A model generated the notes under the pieces. It did not search any database, had not been told where the DNA came from, and saw nothing but the letters and a program-made list of their open reading frames with translations. Positions 9,081-18,031 of a stretch of 64,000 nucleotides of DNA are shown here, in pieces (position 1 is the stretch's first letter; every line of letters starts with the position of its first letter). The stretch comes from an uncultured Bacillota bacterium (GTDB taxonomy: Bacteria; Bacillota; Clostridia; Christensenellales; UBA1242). A program made the translations under genes and the position numbers. Where the stretch lies: positions 181,561 through 245,560 of the forward strand of contig CASFBF010000010.1 of NCBI GenBank assembly GCA_949292985.1, in the 5' to 3' direction.

Positions 9081-10782
9081 ATTTTGCCTTTACCACTCTA
9101 ACTATTTTAGCATAATCTTTTTTTGATGAAATGTCAACAAATCCCGCTTCACTAAGCAGTTTTTCAACATCTTTAAACTGACCTTGACCAATTTCTAGGA
9201 AGAGCATTCCCCCTTTTGTCAAATGTTGTGGTGCTTGCTGAGCAATTATTCGATAAAATTTTAATCCGTCTTCACCTCCGTCCAAAGCAATTGAAGGGTC
9301 GTAATTCTTTACTTCTTCATCAAGCCCAACAATATCCAATGTTCTTATATATGGCGGATTTGAAACAATCACATCAAACTTTTTTCTGTTTTTAAGTTTT
9401 GAAAACATGTCGCTTTCAATAAACTCCACCTTAACGCCATTTTTTTCAGCGTTGGTTTTGGCGGTTTGAAGCGCTTGCTTAGAAACATCTATTGCGCTGA
9501 CTTTTGCGTTTGAAAATTTTGCTATCGTTACGGCTATTGCCCCACTGCCCGTACCTAAATCTAGTACCTCTGCGTTTTTATGTTCTTTTAAATATTTTAA
9601 AACCTCTTCTACTAAAATTTCGGTTTCCATTCTAGGCGCAAGCACTTTTTTATTTACATCAAATTTTAAACCGTAAAACTCTACAAAACCAAATATCGCA
9701 GAAAGCGGTTTGCCTGAGGCACGCATAGATGTTGCTCTTAAAATTTCTTGTGCTTGTTTTGGTGTGAAAAATTTGGTAAGTTTAGCCTCCGCCCTTGACA
9801 CACCAAGCACGGTTGCTATAATCCACTCAACATCACTTTTTTCGTATTTTCCCGCCTTTTCAAGTTCTGTTTGCATTTCTGCAAGCAAAGATGAAAGCGC
9901 AATTTTATCATCGTTCAACTGCTTTTCTCCTGTAAAAAGTTTTGCTTCGTTCAGTGCAACCCTTGCAATTTCGTCATGTGTTGTGCTGGGTTTTGCTGAA
10001 ACAAAAAAATCTGTAATTAGTGCAATCATCCTAAGCGAAGGAAGTTTATCAAACAACAAACAAATTTCAAAAGCCACGCCAGCACAAAACAAAAATATTG
10101 CAAGATTTATTAAAAAATTCCAATGCGCCGCAATACTTATTCCTACACATGTTATCACAAACATTGATAAAAGAAAAGTAAAAACAATTATATTTAAAAC
10201 ATTAAACGGGGTGTGATATTCTGCTTTACCAGATTTTAATGTGCTTCCTTGCCTAAGCCTGACTTGATTGCAAGCACCGTTAAATTTGTATAAATCTTGC
10301 ATAGCAGGAATAAATCTTAAAATCAACAAGATAAGATAAAAAAGAAAAACTTTAACAAGCGCTATTAAAAAATTTCTAAGCGCAAAATTCATACTCATGC
10401 CTATAAACACAAAAGAAAGTTTTGTGGGAACATACCCAAATAACACCAGTGCCACAACCAAACTGATTAACAGCAAAATTGAAATAATAACACTTTCTCT
10501 TTTTACATTCAGTTTTCCCGCAATTTTTTCGCTTACGCCACCACTTGGCAATGGTTGTGAAGAAAGTTTGGTGGAGTCCCAAAAAGCACATAACAGTGCA
10601 ATAATTGAAGCAAAAAAGTATGAAATTCCCCTAAAAATTGGAAAATTCCATAAAATTATCTTATTTTTTGTGCGCCCGCTTCTTAATCGTTTAGCGCCAC
10701 GCTCATCAATCACAGCCAAAGCAAAGCGCTTTGAAGTTTGACAACGCACGCCTATCGAACAAGGAAAAAAGAATTCTTTCAT
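9064..10782 (-). CDS. prmC: fusion of a DUF1385 (YqhQ-like) membrane domain with PrmC glutamine methyltransferase
   Basis: 572 residues in two parts. Residues 1 to about 290 are a divergent DUF1385 membrane protein: FALAV and IFRGISYFFASI match the family, several membrane helices follow, but the hallmark GGQAV-EGV and HGAEHK segments have become SIGVRCQT and NGACNQ. Residues about 295-572 are PrmC, with an N-terminal helical domain, the SAM-binding DLGTGSGAIAV and the catalytic NPPY near residue 472. PrmC methylates the Gln of the GGQ motif in release factors. Many Clostridia carry rpmE, a DUF1385 gene, prmC and prfA as separate neighbours in this order, so this looks like a fusion of adjacent genes. 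No ribosome site; AATAAT lies six bases before the ATG. Confidence 0.9.
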   Translation of the reverse strand: MKEFFFPCSIGVRCQTSKRFALAVIDERGAKRLRSGRTKNKIILWNFPIFRGISYFFASIIALLCAFWDSTKLSSQPLPSGGVSEKIAGKLNVKRESVIISILLLISLVVALVLFGYVPTKLSFVFIGMSMNFALRNFLIALVKVFLFYLILLILRFIPAMQDLYKFNGACNQVRLRQGSTLKSGKAEYHTPFNVLNIIVFTFLLSMFVITCVGISIAAHWNFLINLAIFLFCAGVAFEICLLFDKLPSLRMIALITDFFVSAKPSTTHDEIARVALNEAKLFTGEKQLNDDKIALSSLLAEMQTELEKAGKYEKSDVEWIIATVLGVSRAEAKLTKFFTPKQAQEILRATSMRASGKPLSAIFGFVEFYGLKFDVNKKVLAPRMETEILVEEVLKYLKEHKNAEVLDLGTGSGAIAVTIAKFSNAKVSAIDVSKQALQTAKTNAEKNGVKVEFIESDMFSKLKNRKKFDVIVSNPPYIRTLDIVGLDEEVKNYDPSIALDGGEDGLKFYRIIAQQAPQHLTKGGMLFLEIGQGQFKDVEKLLSEAGFVDISSKKDYAKIVRVVKAKYDKRK

Positions 10783-10823
10783 GCCAAGATTATTGACACA
10801 AAAGAATATTTTAGACTTTTATT

Positions 10824-10854
10824 TAATAAAAAACAAACTCCCGTTTAGGAGTTT
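10824..10854 (-). terminator. terminator of the rpsF-ssb-rpsR-rpmE operon
   Basis: Stem AAACTCC (10835-10841) with GGAGTTT (10848-10854), followed on the minus strand by GTTTTTTATT. Confidence 0.85.
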
Positions 10855-10861
10855 ATTTTTA

Positions 10862-11068
10862 TTAGTTAAGACCATATTTTTTCTTAAATTTATCAACTGT
10901 TCCACTAGCGTCTACAATCTTCTTCTTTCCAGTGAAGTATGGGTGGCATTTATTGCAAATATCCACACTTAATGTGTCGCCTTTAACAGTTGAACGAGTT
11001 TTAAAAGTGTTGCCACAAGCGCAGGTTACTGTAACCTCGTGATAATCTGGATGAATATTCTCTTTCAT
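10862..11068 (-). CDS. rpmE: 50S ribosomal protein L31, zinc-binding form
   Basis: 68 residues. The CACG and CNKC pairs ([10 protein letters not shown]... [11 protein letters not shown]) make this the Cys-containing, zinc-binding C+ form rather than the zinc-free paralogue. L31 bridges the two ribosomal subunits. The AAGGAGG ribosome site overlaps the rpsR stop codon, so it belongs to the rpsF-ssb-rpsR operon. A terminator follows. Confidence 0.97.
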   Translation of the reverse strand: MKENIHPDYHEVTVTCACGNTFKTRSTVKGDTLSVDICNKCHPYFTGKKKIVDASGTVDKFKKKYGLN

Positions 11069-11079
11069 TTTACGCCTCC

Positions 11080-11337
11080 TTAGTCCCCAACAAATGGAAG
11101 AAGTGCCACATTTCTTGCTCTCTTAATTGCAAGGGCAAGTTTTCTTTGATGATGAGAACAAACACCTGTTTGTCTTCTTGGCAAAATCTTTCCTTTCTCG
11201 GTTATGAATTTTTTAAGTTTAGCAACATCTTTATAGTCTATTTCTTTTTCACCAGCAACGCAGAATGCACAAACTTTCTTTTTTGATGGTTTGCGGAATT
11301 TTTTTGCTGGTTTTTCTTCAACTTTAACTTCGCTCAT
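11080..11337 (-). CDS. rpsR: 30S ribosomal protein S18
   Basis: 85 residues with the S18 core: CAFC near the start, [24 protein letters not shown] and the basic [14 protein letters not shown], then the family's ALLPF ending. It binds S6 on the 30S platform. An AAAGGAG ribosome site precedes the ATG. ssb is 12 bases upstream and rpmE 11 bases downstream. Confidence 0.97.
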   Translation of the reverse strand: MSEVKVEEKPAKKFRKPSKKKVCAFCVAGEKEIDYKDVAKLKKFITEKGKILPRRQTGVCSHHQRKLALAIKRARNVALLPFVGD

Positions 11338-11349
11338 TTTTATCTCCTT

Positions 11350-11766
11350 TTAAAATGGAAGCGAGTCATCATCAATAGGTTCAAGGTCTGCAACCGGCTT
11401 TGAAGATTTTTCAATTCTTTCAGCCATAGGTGCATCGCCATCCTCTCTCTGTCTCGTTCCAACAAATTCAACATTATCTGCAACAACTTCTGTTACATAT
11501 CTTCTTGTTCCATCTTGTGCTTCGTATGATGAAGTTTGAATTCTTCCTTCTACTGCACATTTAGAACCTTTTTTCAAATATTTATGACAATTTTCGGCTT
11601 GTCCACGCCAAACAACAATATTGATGAAATCGGCATCTCTTTCGCCCTCAGCGTTTTGAAATCTTCTTTGAACTGCAATTGTAAATCTGCAAACTGAAAC
11701 TCCACCGTTTGTGGTTGCAAGTTCAGGGTCTTTTGAAAGATTTCCAATTAAAATAACTTTGTTCAT
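11350..11766 (-). CDS. ssb: single-stranded DNA-binding protein
   Basis: 138 residues: an OB-fold beginning MNKVILIGNLSKDPEL, the conserved FINIVVWRGQAENC core, a short flexible linker and the acidic tip DDDSLPF that recruits replication and repair partners. Located between rpsF and rpsR, the classic Firmicutes arrangement. AGGAG ribosome site upstream. Confidence 0.97.
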   Translation of the reverse strand: MNKVILIGNLSKDPELATTNGGVSVCRFTIAVQRRFQNAEGERDADFINIVVWRGQAENCHKYLKKGSKCAVEGRIQTSSYEAQDGTRRYVTEVVADNVEFVGTRQREDGDAPMAERIEKSSKPVADLEPIDDDSLPF

Positions 11767-11786
11767 AATTTTCTCCTAATTAAGTG

Positions 11787-12068
11787 TTAAATTCTAACAA
11801 ATTGATGACGCATAATGCCGTCTGTGATATTCATAAGTTTGCTTATTGCATCAACTTCGGTTGCAGGCACTTGTGCTTTGATAAGAACATAGAACCCTTC
11901 GTTTTTGAAGTTGATTGGGTAAGCAAGTTTTTTCATACCCCATTTTTCTACGCCCTCAACATTACCGCCTTTGGTTTGAATAAGAGATTTAAATTTTTCA
12001 ATAATTTCTTCTCTTTTTTCTTCACTTGCATCTGGTGCAATAATGAAAAGCAATTCATATTTAGGCAT
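11787..12068 (-). CDS. rpsF: 30S ribosomal protein S6
   Basis: 93 residues beginning MPKYELLFIIAPDASEEKREE, typical S6. A longer frame is open upstream but was not used: the ATG at 12068 has a perfect AGGAGG eight bases before it, and a promoter lies within the upstream frame. S6 binds S18, encoded two genes later. First gene of the rpsF-ssb-rpsR-rpmE operon. Confidence 0.97.
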   Translation of the reverse strand: MPKYELLFIIAPDASEEKREEIIEKFKSLIQTKGGNVEGVEKWGMKKLAYPINFKNEGFYVLIKAQVPATEVDAISKLMNITDGIMRHQFVRI

Positions 12069-12170
12069 ATATATTTCCTCCTTTTGGACAAATTTGGCTC
12101 TTTTCACATAAAAAGAGCAAGGATTTTTTATCGACTGGCTAAGTATAGCATAAAACTTTTCAACTTGCAA
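12069..12170 (-). promoter_or_regulatory. promoter and leader of the rpsF operon
   Basis: TTGCAA (12165-12170), 17-base spacer, TATACT (12142-12147) with an extended TG. The leader of about 65 bases contains an 8-bp hairpin GCTCTTTT/AAAAGAGC just before the ribosome site. S6-S18 autoregulatory leaders are known for this operon, but I do not see the CCG-containing bulge that defines them, so regulation by this hairpin is only a possibility. Confidence 0.6.
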
Positions 12171-12188
12171 GCAAAAGTTTTGAAATTT

Positions 12189-12228
12189 TAAAAAAACACA
12201 CATTCTTCCTAACAGTCAGAATATGTGT
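12189..12228 (-). terminator. terminator of secA
   Basis: 11-bp stem, ACACATATTCT with AGAATGTGTGT (one G-U pair), loop of about 11 bases, then a run of T on the minus strand. Confidence 0.85.
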
Positions 12229-12236
12229 TTAAGGTT

Positions 12237-14957
12237 TTAAGCATTTTTGCCACAGCAGTTTTTATATTTCTTTCCACTTCCGCATGGGCAAGGTTCATTT
12301 CTGCCAACTTTTGGAACATCGTTGACAACTGTTTTTTGCACAAATGGCTTTGATTTTTCTTGCTTTTTTTCTTCTGGCAAAGGCTCTTTTCTAGCAATTG
12401 GCGTGAATGTTGGTTTTTTAAATGGCGCTGGCTGTTGCTCCACTTGGAAATGGCTTGCAAGTAAAATTTGACAAGTTGTTTTTCTAATTTTTTCAATCAT
12501 TTCTTCAAAAAGTTCAAAACCTTCACGCTTATATGCAAGAACAGGGTCTTGATTGCCATAACTTCTTGAAAACATTTCGTTTTTCATTATTTGCATATCG
12601 TCAATATGGTTCATCCAATGTGCATCTACAACCTTTAAAAGCACAAATCTTTCAATGTTTTCAAAGTTTATGTTAAGCCCTTTTGCCTCTTCTTCACGCT
12701 GGGCATATCTTTTTTCTATAAGTTTTAAAAGTTTTTCTTCTACTTCTTGCACATCGCACTCTTCAACAAACTTTTCATCAACTATGTTGCTTCCCTTTTC
12801 AAACCAGCCACGCTCTAAATCAGCATTGATTGGCGCCAAATCCCACTCAAAATATGGCTTGTCTTCATCTAAATTTTCAACAACAATTTTGTGTATGATT
12901 TCAGGGAACATTCCCATAATTTGCTCATGAACTGGCAACCCGTCTAAAACTTTATTGCGTTCTTCATATATTATCTTGCGTTGTGCATTCATCACATCGT
13001 CAAACTGCAAAACAGTTTTTCTTGCAGAAAAGTTTTGTATTTCTATTTTCTTTTGAGCAGACGAAATTTGTTTTGTCAAAATTTTAAGTTGAATTGGAGT
13101 TGATTCATCAATCTTAAACACCTGAGCAATTTTTTGTAATCTTTCTCCACCAAATCGCTTTAACAAATCGTCTTCAAGCGAAAGAAAAAACACGCTTGAA
13201 CCTGGGTCGCCCTGTCTCGCTGCACGCCCCCTCAACTGATTGTCAATTCTTCGAGATTCATGTCTTTCAGTGCCAAGAATATGCAATCCACCAAGTTTAA
13301 TCACTTCCTGCTTTTCAGCATCAGTTTGTTTTTTAAACTCAGCATAAAGAGCGTTAAACCTTTCTCTCGCCTTGTTCAATTCTTCATCATCAACATAATT
13401 GAAAGCCGTGGCATAAGAAATTTGCTCTGGGGTAAACTTTTCATCTTCCATTTTTTTCTTTGCCATGAACTCTGGGTTTCCGCCAAGCAAAATGTCGGTT
13501 CCTCTGCCCGCCATGTTAGTTGCGATTGTAACAGCGCCCTTTCTTCCTGCTTGTGCAACAATAGCACTTTCCTGCTCGTGATTTTTTGCGTTGAGCACAA
13601 CATGCTTAATTTTCGCAGATTTAAGTGCGTTTGAAAGTTCTTCTGATTTATCAATGGTAATTGTTCCCACCAGCACTGGTTGTCCAACTTCATGACACCT
13701 TGCAATTTCTTCAACTATGGCCTTAATTTTGCCTTTGTATGTTGTGTAAACAATGTCGGCCTCGTCTTTTCTCTTGTTTGGAAGATTAGGTGGAATGGTA
13801 ACTACATCAAGGCTGTAAATAGTTCTAAATTCACCTTCCTCTGTTTTTGCAGTTCCAGTCATACCAGAAAGTTTTTTGTAAAGCCTAAAATAATTTTGGA
13901 ATGTGATTGTGGCAAGAGTTTTGTTTTCGTCTTTTATTTCAACATTTTCTTTTGCTTCAATCGCTTGGTGCAATCCATCATTAAATCTTCTTCCCGGCAT
14001 CAATCTTCCAGTAAACTCATCTACAATAATCACTTCACCATCTTTGACAATGTAATTATCATCACGGAACATTATGAAATTTGCTTTTAATGCATTGTTG
14101 ATATAGTGGTTCAATTCTAAGTTCTCAATATCTGACAAATTTTCCACACCAAAAAAACGCTCGGCTTTTGCTATACCACTTTCGGTCATGTTAATCTGTT
14201 TAGTTTTTATGTCTATTTCAACATCAGCATCTTTTTTTAAACTTTTTGCAAATTTTTGAGCATTGATATAATTATCGCTGGATTTTCCACCACGACCGCT
14301 TATTATGAGTGGGGTTCTTGCTTCGTCAATTAAGATTGAGTCCACTTCGTCCACAATTGCAAAATTTTGTCCCCTTTGCATACGCCTGTCTTTTGAAACA
14401 GCCATGTTATCACGAAGATAATCAAAACCCAATTCATTATTTGTGCAATATGTTATGTCGCTGTTGTAGGCAATGCGTTTTTTATCTTCTGGCATGTTCG
14501 CCACAACAACACCAACTGTAAGTCCCAAAAACTTATAAACTTTACCCATCCATTCTGCGTCACGCTTTGCCAAATATTCATTGACAGTCACCACATGCAC
14601 GCCTTCGCCTGCCAATGCATTCAGATAAGCAGGAAGAGTTGCAACAAGCGTTTTTCCTTCACCAGTTGCCATCTCGGCAATTCTGCCTTGGTGCAACGCA
14701 ATTCCACCAAGAATTTGAACATAAAAGTGTTTCATATTTAACACTCTGCTTGCAGCCTCTCTTGCCACAGCAAAAGCATCTGGCAAAATGTTATCAAGTG
14801 TTTCGCCATTTTTAAGCCTATCTTTCAAAATGTTTGTTTGCCCTTGTAATTCAGGGTCTGACATCTGTGAATATTTATCTTCTAACGCAATAACTTTATC
14901 AGCAATTTTCTTTAATTTTTTAACTTGTGATTTATTTTCGCTTCCAAAAAGCCCCAT
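12237..14957 (-). CDS. secA: preprotein translocase ATPase SecA
   Basis: Motor that drives unfolded secretory proteins through SecYEG at the membrane. 906 residues with MATGEGKTLVATLPAYL (Walker A), VDEVDSILIDEARTPLIISG (DEAD motor), MAGRGTDILLGG and the C-terminal zinc-binding CPCGSGKKYKNCCG that contacts SecB or ribosomes. AGGAG ribosome site and its own promoter. It probably exports the HtrA-like lipoprotein and the giant surface protein of this window. Divergent from the 968-residue unknown gene. Confidence 0.98.
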   Translation of the reverse strand: MGLFGSENKSQVKKLKKIADKVIALEDKYSQMSDPELQGQTNILKDRLKNGETLDNILPDAFAVAREAASRVLNMKHFYVQILGGIALHQGRIAEMATGEGKTLVATLPAYLNALAGEGVHVVTVNEYLAKRDAEWMGKVYKFLGLTVGVVVANMPEDKKRIAYNSDITYCTNNELGFDYLRDNMAVSKDRRMQRGQNFAIVDEVDSILIDEARTPLIISGRGGKSSDNYINAQKFAKSLKKDADVEIDIKTKQINMTESGIAKAERFFGVENLSDIENLELNHYINNALKANFIMFRDDNYIVKDGEVIIVDEFTGRLMPGRRFNDGLHQAIEAKENVEIKDENKTLATITFQNYFRLYKKLSGMTGTAKTEEGEFRTIYSLDVVTIPPNLPNKRKDEADIVYTTYKGKIKAIVEEIARCHEVGQPVLVGTITIDKSEELSNALKSAKIKHVVLNAKNHEQESAIVAQAGRKGAVTIATNMAGRGTDILLGGNPEFMAKKKMEDEKFTPEQISYATAFNYVDDEELNKARERFNALYAEFKKQTDAEKQEVIKLGGLHILGTERHESRRIDNQLRGRAARQGDPGSSVFFLSLEDDLLKRFGGERLQKIAQVFKIDESTPIQLKILTKQISSAQKKIEIQNFSARKTVLQFDDVMNAQRKIIYEERNKVLDGLPVHEQIMGMFPEIIHKIVVENLDEDKPYFEWDLAPINADLERGWFEKGSNIVDEKFVEECDVQEVEEKLLKLIEKRYAQREEEAKGLNINFENIERFVLLKVVDAHWMNHIDDMQIMKNEMFSRSYGNQDPVLAYKREGFELFEEMIEKIRKTTCQILLASHFQVEQQPAPFKKPTFTPIARKEPLPEEKKQEKSKPFVQKTVVNDVPKVGRNEPCPCGSGKKYKNCCGKNA

Positions 14958-14978
14958 TTTTTTTCTCCTAATATATTA

Positions 14979-15006
14979 AGTTTACTAAAATTTTAAATTT
15001 AGTCAA
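14979..15006 (-). promoter_or_regulatory. promoter of secA
   Basis: TTGACT (15001-15006), 16-base spacer, TAAACT (14979-14984) on the minus strand, about 20 bases before the secA ATG. Confidence 0.6.
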
Positions 15007-15059
15007 GCATATTAGGTGTTGAGTTTTGTCAATATTTAGTAACTATTCCCTTATTGATG

Positions 15060-15088
15060 TTGACTTTTAGGTAATTTTGGTTTATAAT
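15060..15088 (+). promoter_or_regulatory. promoter of the 968-residue unknown gene
   Basis: TTGACT (15060-15065), exactly 17 bases, TATAAT (15083-15088). Close to consensus, so strong expression is likely. Confidence 0.8.
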
Positions 15089-15112
15089 AAAATAGACAAA
15101 TGTGGAGGGAAA

Positions 15113-18019
15113 ATGGCACAAACAACACAATCGAAAAAAATTAATCTTTCAGATTTTTCGGCAGATGAAAAAAATGTGGTTGGTTTTAACAGTTATTATT
15201 CATCTTCAAATGAAAATGGCAAAACCACAGAGTATATTCAACAAAACAAAATTGCGTTAGATAAACAAAATGTGGCTGATAAAAAAGTGCTTTTAAGCAT
15301 TAAAGACAATGCAACAAATAAATTGCAAATTTTTTGCTATCAAGTTGATGGCAAAAACTATGCAATGGTTCCAAAAAACGCAATTTCAGATGAAGCAAAA
15401 ATACAACTCGATAACATTTTAAAAGATGACGCTAATTCAGAAAGTAAAGAATATATATTCGAAATTGAGAAAATAGATTTAATTGATTCATCAGTAGCTA
15501 CAAAACCAAAAGGTTTTCAATTGCAATTAAAAGGAAATGATGAAAACAAAATAACAATAAACTCAAACGCCAGAGCATTGCAAATAAGTATTGATGGCAA
15601 ACCAATTGAACAAAAACAACCAGAAGGAAACACCAAAACAAGTGTTTTCGGATATTCTTTTACAACCTCACTTATTAAGGATTGTTTTTCAAAAAAAACA
15701 GATTACGCGAATATTTATACGACTAATGGCACTAGTGGAGAATTGCAACCCGCAACAAACATTTCTGGATTTTCGACTGAGTTTTTACTTGCTTTGGCAA
15801 ACTGCCACGAAAAAACAACAAAACCTTATTCAATAATTGATTACGGTGATTTAAAACTTTTCCATGCTCCTTTAGTAAAAGGGATAGGCGGGAAAAACAA
15901 CAACACTGAAACAAGAAATGAATTAGTTTTTGCAAGAATTAAAACTAAAAGCGGTAAGGAAAAATACAAAGACTATGTTTTAAGTAATGGTTCGTTTAAA
16001 CCTGTTTCGCAGGTTGCTTATACTTACACAGAAAACAATACAAATGATATCGGGATTGATTTTGCTATAGGCGCCTCTCAGGCGACAGTTGAATTGCCTA
16101 TTAAATTAGACTCAAACAAACAATCGAAATTTGTGAATAATGATAACTATAAAATAATAAATGCTTTTTCGAGATTTTTGGCCGATTCTAGTTCTATAAC
16201 CCAATTACCTGACACAAACAATGCTTTACCAGATATTAAGGGTGGCCACATAAGAATTGGAGACTTTATTGAAGTTGTGCAAGCCGATAAAACTGGTTTT
16301 AGGGAAATTTCCACTGAATTTGTAAGAGAAAACGTTTCAATTTTAAACCAAAACATTCAGGAACCAATAGACTTTGTAGATCCTGGGCCAGATTCAAATA
16401 TCCCAGAAGATCCTTCCCCTGTGAATCCTGAAGATCCTGTAAACACAGATCCTGATGTCCCTAAAAATCCAGAAGAACCAGGACCGATAGACTTTGTAGA
16501 TCCTGGGCCAGATTCAAATATTACAGTGGATCCTTCCCCTGTGAATACTCAAGATCCTGTAAACACAGATCCTGATGTCCCTAAAAATCCAGAAGAACCA
16601 AAAAATTCTATTGACAATAGTTCGAACACTTCACAAGAACCATCGAACAAATTAAACAATCCTAGTTCACAACCTGCATCAGCCAATCAAACAGCGTCAA
16701 ATAAGATTCCTAATGTTGATGTAAAAAAAGAGCGAAGTTCTTTTGGTCCGTTTATAAAAACATTAGGCATTTTGGCTTTGATCGCATCAGTATTTCTATT
16801 CGTAGGAGCCGTCCTTGTTCCTGGTGTGGCGGCACTTGTACCAGCCGCGATAGGTTGCTTATGTGCAGGTGGTGCGTTATATTTCGGTTCTAACTTTATA
16901 GATGGAAAGATGAATATTGATTCTATCTTTAACTCTGCAATAAACAATCAAAAAAATAGAAAGAAAAAACGTGAAAGAAAAGCAAAAAGATTTTTAAGTA
17001 GAGAAAATAAAATTGAAAATTTAAGATCTTTTGGCAAAGAAATGAGCGTAAAAACAAAAGCCAAGAGGCTTGCTAAAGCACAAAAATTGGAAGATAGAAA
17101 CTTTAACTCTTTAGCAAGTGGAGATTTTAGATTTATTGAGCAACTTTCTATATTAAATGAAAACAAAGCAATTGAGTTAGAAAAAAGCAAGCACTCTGAT
17201 AAAGAACTAACTGACGAAGAAATCTTTGCTATAAAACAAGAGGCAAGAAATAAATTTATAAGCGACAATGCTCTTCCTATCGCACAAAGCGTTTTAAGTA
17301 GACATGGAGAAAAAGCAACTAGAGCGTTTTTGTCTAATTGCTCTCAACAACAGAGAACTTATATTACAAGTGCTAGTAACGATATAATTAACGCTATTCA
17401 AAATGATAAAACAAACAAAAATATTCTTGGGACAGCGTTATCAAACTATTTAGTTGGTATTGACACTAAAAAGGCTTCACAAAGAATAAAATATTTAGCA
17501 AATGTTTCTACTGAACAGCACAATTGGTTGAAAAAATATTGCGAAAAACGAAATGAGTTAGAATTAGCATATGAAGCAGCAGAAGCAAAAGGAAAAAATA
17601 CAGAAGAATTAAGAAGGCTTATAAGGCTTGAACAAAAACTTGAAAACGATTCTGCTATAAATTCAAGAAAAGCGTTAAGGAATACTTTTGATAAAGTAAG
17701 GGCAAAATTAGAAGAAAAACATGCAGGAAAAAATGAATTAAGTGAATCAAATGTACAACCTTCAGAGGCCATCACACAATCGGCAACATCTTCTAATGAA
17801 ACAGAACGTAATGCAGAAAATCACGAACAAGAAAATCCTGCAAATGTTGAAAATCTTAATTCCGCACCTACAGATTCAACAACAAATGACGAGAGTGTAG
17901 AGGCTCAACCAGTTGGTGAACCAAATACTACAGCGTCTTCTGATTCCGCTACGCCTGTAGCAAATGAAAGCCAATCACCTGCAATCTCGCCTTCTGATGA
18001 AACTGCAATAACTAGATAA
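15113..18019 (+). CDS. unknown 968-residue protein with two tandem 40-residue repeats and a central membrane hairpin
   Basis: Not recognised. The start at 15113 is set by GGAGGG just upstream; an earlier in-frame ATG at 15077 overlaps the promoter. Parts in order: residues 1 to about 410, an Asn/Lys/Ser-rich, probably beta-containing domain without signal peptide; about 417-496, two Pro/Asp-rich repeats of exactly 40 residues each (PIDFVDPGPDSN...KNPEEP); a Ser/Asn linker; about 545-595, two closely spaced hydrophobic helices separated by PG; about 600-870, a highly charged Lys/Glu helical region; then a Ser/Thr/Glu/Asn-rich tail. This could be an envelope-spanning or scaffold protein, but topology is not clear. 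The next gene, ychF, starts 12 bases later, so co-transcription is possible. Confidence 0.85.
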   Translation: MAQTTQSKKINLSDFSADEKNVVGFNSYYSSSNENGKTTEYIQQNKIALDKQNVADKKVLLSIKDNATNKLQIFCYQVDGKNYAMVPKNAISDEAKIQLDNILKDDANSESKEYIFEIEKIDLIDSSVATKPKGFQLQLKGNDENKITINSNARALQISIDGKPIEQKQPEGNTKTSVFGYSFTTSLIKDCFSKKTDYANIYTTNGTSGELQPATNISGFSTEFLLALANCHEKTTKPYSIIDYGDLKLFHAPLVKGIGGKNNNTETRNELVFARIKTKSGKEKYKDYVLSNGSFKPVSQVAYTYTENNTNDIGIDFAIGASQATVELPIKLDSNKQSKFVNNDNYKIINAFSRFLADSSSITQLPDTNNALPDIKGGHIRIGDFIEVVQADKTGFREISTEFVRENVSILNQNIQEPIDFVDPGPDSNIPEDPSPVNPEDPVNTDPDVPKNPEEPGPIDFVDPGPDSNITVDPSPVNTQDPVNTDPDVPKNPEEPKNSIDNSSNTSQEPSNKLNNPSSQPASANQTASNKIPNVDVKKERSSFGPFIKTLGILALIASVFLFVGAVLVPGVAALVPAAIGCLCAGGALYFGSNFIDGKMNIDSIFNSAINNQKNRKKKRERKAKRFLSRENKIENLRSFGKEMSVKTKAKRLAKAQKLEDRNFNSLASGDFRFIEQLSILNENKAIELEKSKHSDKELTDEEIFAIKQEARNKFISDNALPIAQSVLSRHGEKATRAFLSNCSQQQRTYITSASNDIINAIQNDKTNKNILGTALSNYLVGIDTKKASQRIKYLANVSTEQHNWLKKYCEKRNELELAYEAAEAKGKNTEELRRLIRLEQKLENDSAINSRKALRNTFDKVRAKLEEKHAGKNELSESNVQPSEAITQSATSSNETERNAENHEQENPANVENLNSAPTDSTTNDESVEAQPVGEPNTTASSDSATPVANESQSPAISPSDETAITR
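16361..16600 (+). repeat. two tandem 120-bp direct repeats inside the unknown gene
   Basis: Units 16361-16480 and 16481-16600 are nearly identical at DNA level and encode 40 residues each, with a few substitutions (for instance NIPEDPSPVNPED against NITVDPSPVNTQD). The period is exactly 120, keeping the reading frame. This is a recent in-frame duplication able to change copy number. Confidence 0.95.
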
Positions 18020-18031
18020 ATAAGGATTAAA

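Noticed and set aside
12069..12203. 45-codon N-terminal extension of rpsF
   Set aside because: The extension runs through the operon promoter, while the ATG at 12068 has a perfect AGGAGG and gives the normal S6 length.
12209..12496. 95-residue frame in another phase of secA
   Set aside because: Shadow of the secA coding sequence without ribosome site.
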